Shown: positions 60,476-64,000 of the stretch, in pieces
How the letters are laid out: every line of letters begins with the position of its first letter
Position numbering within the stretch: position 1 is the first letter of the stretch
Assembly: GCF_000292915.1 (NCBI RefSeq)
Contig: NC_018513.1
Span: forward strand, 1,426,001 to 1,490,000
DNA length: 64,000 bases
From: Burkholderia cepacia GG4
Lineage (GTDB): Bacteria > Pseudomonadota > Gammaproteobacteria > Burkholderiales > Burkholderiaceae
Direction: 5' to 3'
Program-made: the position numbers and the translations under genes
The notes under the pieces: generated by a model
Seen by the model: only the letters and a program-made list of their open reading frames with translations
Told to the model about the DNA's origin: nothing
The model's database searches: none

Positions 60476-61150
60476 ATGCGAGTACTGACGGTCGAAGACG
60501 ATGCGGTGACGGCGAACGAGATCGTCGGCGAGCTGACCGCGCGCGGGTTCGAAGTCGACTGGATCGACAACGGCCGCGAGGGGATGATGCGCGCCATGAG
60601 TGCGTCCTACGACGCGATCACGCTCGATCGAATGCTGCCGGGCGCGGACGGTCTCGCGATCCTGACCGCGATGCGCACGGTCGGAATCGATACGCCGGTG
60701 CTGATGCTCAGCGCGCTCGGCGATGTCGACGAGCGCATCCGTGGGCTGCGCGCGGGCGGCGACGACTACCTGACCAAGCCGTTCGATTCCGGCGAGCTGA
60801 GCGCACGCATCGAAGTGCTGTTGCGGCGCCGGCAGGCATCGGGCGTGCCGCAACAGACGCTGTTGACGGTCGGCGCGCTCGAGCTCGATCTCATTTCGCG
60901 CTGCGCGCGCCGCGGCGCCGACGAGATTCCGCTGCTTCCGACCGAGTTTCGCGTGCTCGAATTCATGATGCGCAACGCCGGCCAGACGATCACGCGCACG
61001 ATGCTGTTCGAAGCCGTATGGGGTTATCACTTCGACCCGGGCACCAACCTGATCGATGTTCACATGGGCCGGCTGCGCAAGAAGATCGACCCGCCTGGCG
61101 CTGCGCCGATGATCCAGACGGTGCGCGGTTCGGGCTACATGCTTGGATGA
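60476..61150 (+). CDS. OmpR/PhoB-family response regulator
   Basis: A 224-residue regulator started at ATG 60476 (MRVLTVEDDAVTANE). The receiver has the acidic pair D8 and D9, the phospho-acceptor D51 in ITLDRMLPGADG and the Lys of LTKPFDSGEL. The C-terminal winged helix has LLPTEFRVLEFMMRNAG, LFEAVWGYHFDPGTNLIDVH and VRGSGYMLG. It overlaps the histidine kinase start (ATGA), so the two form a coupled pair. Likely targets are the flanking DUF4148 genes and efflux genes. Confidence 0.93.
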   Translation: MRVLTVEDDAVTANEIVGELTARGFEVDWIDNGREGMMRAMSASYDAITLDRMLPGADGLAILTAMRTVGIDTPVLMLSALGDVDERIRGLRAGGDDYLTKPFDSGELSARIEVLLRRRQASGVPQQTLLTVGALELDLISRCARRGADEIPLLPTEFRVLEFMMRNAGQTITRTMLFEAVWGYHFDPGTNLIDVHMGRLRKKIDPPGAAPMIQTVRGSGYMLG

Positions 61151-62553
61151 CGGAGGCACCGATGGATGCGGCCCGTGCGGCGAACTTCACGCGTCGCTGG
61201 CATACGACGACGTTTCGCTGGCTGTGCGCGTATGCGGTGATCTTCTCGGTTTCGTTGCTGCTGCTTGCGGGCGTGATCAACGTCGCGGCGACGCACACGA
61301 TGACGCGCGACACCGACGAGGTGCTCGCGTGGCAGCTGATCTACTTCGATTCGATTCCCGATGCCGAGCTGCCGCTCGCGATCCATCGGCGGCTCGAGCA
61401 CGAACACATGCATACGAGTTTCTACGGACTGTTCGACGCAACCGGGCGCCGCGTGGCCGGTGACATCGCGACGCCGCCCGTGCTGCGCACGGATCGCCAG
61501 GGGCGCACGCTGGACCGCACGCTCGCGCCCCTCGACGGCCAGCCCGCGCCGATCACGCGTGCGATGGCCGTGCGCCGCGACAACGGGATGACGCTGGTCG
61601 TCGCACGCGACCTGTCGCATTTCATCCAGATTCGCGAAGTCGCGATCCGCGGGCTCGTGGTCGGCGGCGTGCTGATCCTGATCGCGGGCATCGCGGGTGG
61701 CAGCATGCTCGGAATGCGGCAGATGCGCCGCGTGGCTGCGATCCGGCGCGTCACGCGGCAGATCGCCGAGGGCGATCTCGGCAAGCGTCTGCCGGTGGGC
61801 CGCTACGACGAACTCGACCTGCTCGCGCATCTCGTGAACCACATGCTCGATGAAGTCGAGCGCTTGATGGGCGAGGTGCGTCATACCTGCGACGGCATCG
61901 CGCACGATCTGCGCACGCCGCTCGCGCGCGTGCACACGATGCTCGCGCGGCTCGCCGAACAGCCGCATTGCGCGCACGATCCCGCCTCGGCGCAACTGCT
62001 GGCGTCGGCGCGCGATGAAACCGACCGGTTGCTCGAGCGCTTTCGCGCGATGCTGCGCATCTCCGAGATCGGTACGCTGAGCCGGCGCGGCGGCTTCGCC
62101 GCGGTGGACGTCGCGGCATTGCTGTGCGACGTGTGCGAACTGTACGAGCCGCTGGCCGAAGCGGGCGACGTGGCGTTCGAGCTCGATGCGGTGCCGGTCG
62201 ACGGCATTCATGGCGACCGCGCATTGCTGTTCGAGGCGTTCAGCAATCTCGCGGACAACGCGATCAAGTTCACGCCGCCCGGCGGTCGCGTGCGCGTCGT
62301 GCTCCAGGCGACGCCGAATGGCCCGCTCGTGCGGTTCGAGGATACCGGTCCCGGCATCGCGCCCGGCGAGCGCGACGCGGTGCTCGAGCGCTTTTATCGC
62401 GGCGAGCGCACGCGTCACGTGAACGGATCGGGGCTCGGGTTGAGCGTCGTGTCGGCGGTGATGCGCGTGCACGGCTTCGCGCTGCGGATCGGCGATGCGC
62501 CGCCGGCCGGCGCAGCGATCACGGTCGAATGCTGGCCGCGCTCGCTCGCATGA
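61147..62553 (+). CDS. Two-component sensor histidine kinase
   Basis: A 468-residue membrane kinase. Two transmembrane helices (AYAVIFSVSLLLLAGVINVA and GLVVGGVLILIAGIAGGSML) enclose a periplasmic sensor of about 120 residues rich in His and Arg (HRRLEHEHMHTSFYGLF). A HAMP domain follows, then the H-box GIAHDLRTPLARVH, N-box FSNLADNAIKFTPPGG, and ATP-lid motifs EDTGPGIAPGE and GSGLGLSVVSAV. The start overlaps the response regulator stop by four bases. The His-rich sensor might detect metal or pH. Confidence 0.92.
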   Translation: MTEAPMDAARAANFTRRWHTTTFRWLCAYAVIFSVSLLLLAGVINVAATHTMTRDTDEVLAWQLIYFDSIPDAELPLAIHRRLEHEHMHTSFYGLFDATGRRVAGDIATPPVLRTDRQGRTLDRTLAPLDGQPAPITRAMAVRRDNGMTLVVARDLSHFIQIREVAIRGLVVGGVLILIAGIAGGSMLGMRQMRRVAAIRRVTRQIAEGDLGKRLPVGRYDELDLLAHLVNHMLDEVERLMGEVRHTCDGIAHDLRTPLARVHTMLARLAEQPHCAHDPASAQLLASARDETDRLLERFRAMLRISEIGTLSRRGGFAAVDVAALLCDVCELYEPLAEAGDVAFELDAVPVDGIHGDRALLFEAFSNLADNAIKFTPPGGRVRVVLQATPNGPLVRFEDTGPGIAPGERDAVLERFYRGERTRHVNGSGLGLSVVSAVMRVHGFALRIGDAPPAGAAITVECWPRSLA

Positions 62554-62572
62554 TGGCGCCGGAGCACGGTCG

Positions 62573-63238
62573 ATGCGCATCCTGCTGATTTCACCACCGA
62601 CGCCGGAGGCGGCGCGGCTCGACAAGGCCTTCCGCGAAAGCATGCACGGCGTCGAGCGCGCCGACGGCTGGCGCGACGGCTGCTTCGCGGCGACCCAGGA
62701 CCGCTTCGACGCGATCGTGCTGGTCGAACCCGATGCGGCCGCCGGTGCGACGGTGCTCGAGATCTTGCCGCGGCTTGCCGCATCGGCCGGCGGCGCGACG
62801 ATTGCCGCGCTCGTCGTCGGTGCGACGCCCGCGCGGCGTGCGCGGATGCTGCAGGCCGGTTGCGACGTGTGTCTCGCACAGCCGTGTTCATTCGTGGAAC
62901 TGCACGAGCGCTTGCGTGCGCTGTGGCGCCGCACGGGCGTGATCGCGTTGCGCGAGTCGGTGCGGCTCGACGCGGCAACGCGTGCGCTCGAGGAGCGCGG
63001 CCGCAGGCTGGCACTCAGCGCACGGGAATTCCGGGTCGTCGAATGCCTGCTGCGCGAAGCGGGGCGGCCGGTCGGGCGCGACGCCGTGCTGCGTTATGCA
63101 TGGGGCGAAGCCGACATCGAACCTGAAACGGTCAATGCGCTGGTGGTGCGGCTGCGGCGCAAGCTGGCCACCCATGCATTTTCCGCGAGCATCGAAACGA
63201 TCGCGCGCTTCGGGTTCAGGTTCGACGCGGGACGGTGA
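62573..63238 (+). CDS. OmpR-type protein with a degenerate (non-phosphorylatable) receiver
   Basis: A 221-residue protein from ATG 62573, 19 bases after the kinase stop. The C-terminal winged helix is intact (LALSAREFRVVECLLREAG, AVLRYAWGEADIEPETVNAL, ARFGFRFD). The receiver aligns in length with that of the upstream regulator but has P8 P9 instead of the acidic pair, V51 (AIVLVEPDA) instead of the phospho-Asp, and Gln instead of Lys (LAQPC). It should not be phosphorylated by the kinase. It may act constitutively, form dimers with the true regulator, or be controlled by ligand. Confidence 0.85.
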   Translation: MRILLISPPTPEAARLDKAFRESMHGVERADGWRDGCFAATQDRFDAIVLVEPDAAAGATVLEILPRLAASAGGATIAALVVGATPARRARMLQAGCDVCLAQPCSFVELHERLRALWRRTGVIALRESVRLDAATRALEERGRRLALSAREFRVVECLLREAGRPVGRDAVLRYAWGEADIEPETVNALVVRLRRKLATHAFSASIETIARFGFRFDAGR

Positions 63239-63314
63239 CGACGCGGCATCTGTTCAGGCTGGCGGATGGCGAGCGGATGCCGGCAGATGGCACGGCGTAT
63301 CCGTGGTCGCGGAA

Positions 63315-63572
63315 TCAGTGCGAATAAAGCTCGCGATCGAGCTGCGCGAGCTGGCCGTCGCGTTCGGCGCGAACGAGGTCGCGATAGACCTGTGCGCGCG
63401 TGAGCGGGGTAGCCGCCGGCGCATGCCACGCGTCGCGCGATGACGCCGCTGCGGGCGCGGTCAATGCGAGCGGGTGTGGCGCGCTGGCCGCATCGGATGG
63501 CGCCGCATCGGCGCGGCCGGGCAATGCGATACAGAGGGCGGAGAGCAGGGTGGCGAACAGCAAGGTCTTCAT
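63315..63572 (-). CDS. Short exported DUF4148-like protein
   Basis: An 85-residue protein from ATG 63572. A signal peptide (MKTLLFATLLSALCIALPGRADA) is followed by a Ala/Pro/Ser linker and a C-terminal motif PLTRAQVYRDLVRAERDGQL that resembles DUF4148. It ends LDRELYSH. It is shorter than the other member at 59956 and lacks the YPDDLDGAKHR half. It lies between the degenerate regulator and the NodT-type gene on the opposite strand to the regulators. Confidence 0.65.
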   Translation of the reverse strand: MKTLLFATLLSALCIALPGRADAAPSDAASAPHPLALTAPAAASSRDAWHAPAATPLTRAQVYRDLVRAERDGQLAQLDRELYSH

Positions 63573-63669
63573 GGCGGGGTCCTGTGCGAATGACGGAGGC
63601 CGGCGCCACGGTTGTGACGCCGGCAGGAAACACGTTAGCGGGCGCGCACCGCCAGGCAGCCGGCACGCC

Positions 63670-63687
63670 GATGAAGAAACGTTCATG
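63670..63687. promoter_or_regulatory. TGAA-N6-TTCA inverted repeat, site 3
   Basis: GATGAAGAAACGTTCATG lies about 100 bases upstream of the short DUF4148-like gene and overlaps the last codons and stop of the NodT-type gene. It matches site 2 at 15 of 18 positions. Confidence 0.55.
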
Positions 63688-64000
63688 AACGCGCGTCGCG
63701 CCAGCTGCCGCCGAGCGCGCGCACGAGCCCGACCGACGCCTGCAGGCGTCGTGCATCGACATCGAGCGACGCGATCTGCGTATCGAGCTCGGTCGTCTGC
63801 GCGGTGACCACGTCGAGATAGCTGACGGCACCGTCGCGATAGCGCGACATCGCGAGCGCAAGCGACTGCCGTGACGCGACGAGCGCCGTGTCGTCCTGGG
63901 CCGATTCGTCGCCGAGCCGATGCAGCAGCGCGAGATCGTCCTCCACCTCGCGGAACGCCACCAGCACGACCGCCCGGTATCGCGCGCCCTGTTCGGCGAA
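63683..64000 (-). CDS. NodT/OprM-type efflux outer-membrane protein, C-terminal part (runs off the window)
   Basis: Only the last 105 residues are visible; the gene continues beyond the right edge. The sequence has the outer-membrane-factor pattern AVVLVAFREVEDDLALLHRL, ALAMSRYRDGAVSYLDVVTAQ (in part) and ARRLQASVGLVRALGGSW, the final helical repeat of TolC-like efflux proteins. Such proteins form the outer-membrane channel of RND pumps, so the rest of the pump probably lies upstream on the same strand, outside the window. Confidence 0.9.
   Translation of the reverse strand, partial: FAEQGARYRAVVLVAFREVEDDLALLHRLGDESAQDDTALVASRQSLALAMSRYRDGAVSYLDVVTAQTTELDTQIASLDVDARRLQASVGLVRALGGSWRDARS

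Overview
The window is a piece of a high-GC beta-proteobacterial chromosome. Gene content, gene order and sequence style point to Burkholderia, most likely a Burkholderia cepacia complex main chromosome. This is inferred from recognisable proteins and synteny, not from a database search. Most of the window is conserved housekeeping DNA. One short accessory insertion interrupts it, and the last 10 kb is more regulatory and respiratory.

Layout. (1) 1-4.3 kb, minus strand: an RpfE-like protein, recJ, prfB (with its programmed +1 frameshift) and the start of lysS. (2) 4.4-9.9 kb, plus strand: lolC, lolD, tatD and comEC, followed by an array of four related RNA hairpins and an alpha/beta hydrolase with a TTG start. 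(3) 11.1-15.5 kb: pyrG, kdsA, eno and ftsB, closed by a clear terminator. (4) 15.6-17.6 kb, minus strand: a small lipoprotein, hslO and a gamma-carbonic-anhydrase-like protein. (5) 17.7-26.9 kb, plus strand: a ferritin-like DUF455 protein, a hydrolase, a PHP phosphoesterase, a YciO-family protein, an M50 protease, trpS, a methyltransferase, dapA, bamC and an MBL-fold hydrolase. (6) 26.9-33.1 kb: an Ala-rich lipoprotein, a ribosomal-oxygenase-like cupin divergent from a slyD-type isomerase, an exported phosphoesterase-like protein, and mutS.

(7) 33.2-37.5 kb is an accessory cassette: a flavin monooxygenase, an MFS transporter and a divergent LysR regulator. A diverged second copy of the mutS 5' end and its upstream region lies on its far side, so the cassette appears to have entered just upstream of mutS. 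(8) 37.6-52 kb returns to core genes: an FAD oxidoreductase, suhB, trmJ, cysE, lpxH, two cyclophilins, a TPR protein, cysS, an AlkA-like glycosylase, accA, tilS and aspartokinase, then tRNA-Ser(GCU).

(9) 52.3-60 kb: a two-domain glycosyltransferase-like protein, a NuoM-like subunit with no other Complex I gene nearby, and the quinol oxidase operon cyoABCD. (10) 60-64 kb is a compact signalling locus: an OmpR-type regulator, a histidine kinase and a second OmpR-type protein whose receiver has lost its phosphorylation residues. Two small DUF4148-type exported proteins flank it, and it faces the end of a NodT-type efflux outer-membrane protein. Three TGAA-N6-TTCA inverted repeats lie in its non-coding DNA.

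The observations most worth following are the hairpin array after comEC, the degenerate-receiver signalling locus with its shared inverted repeat, the mutS-flanked cassette, and the solitary NuoM-like gene beside cyo.
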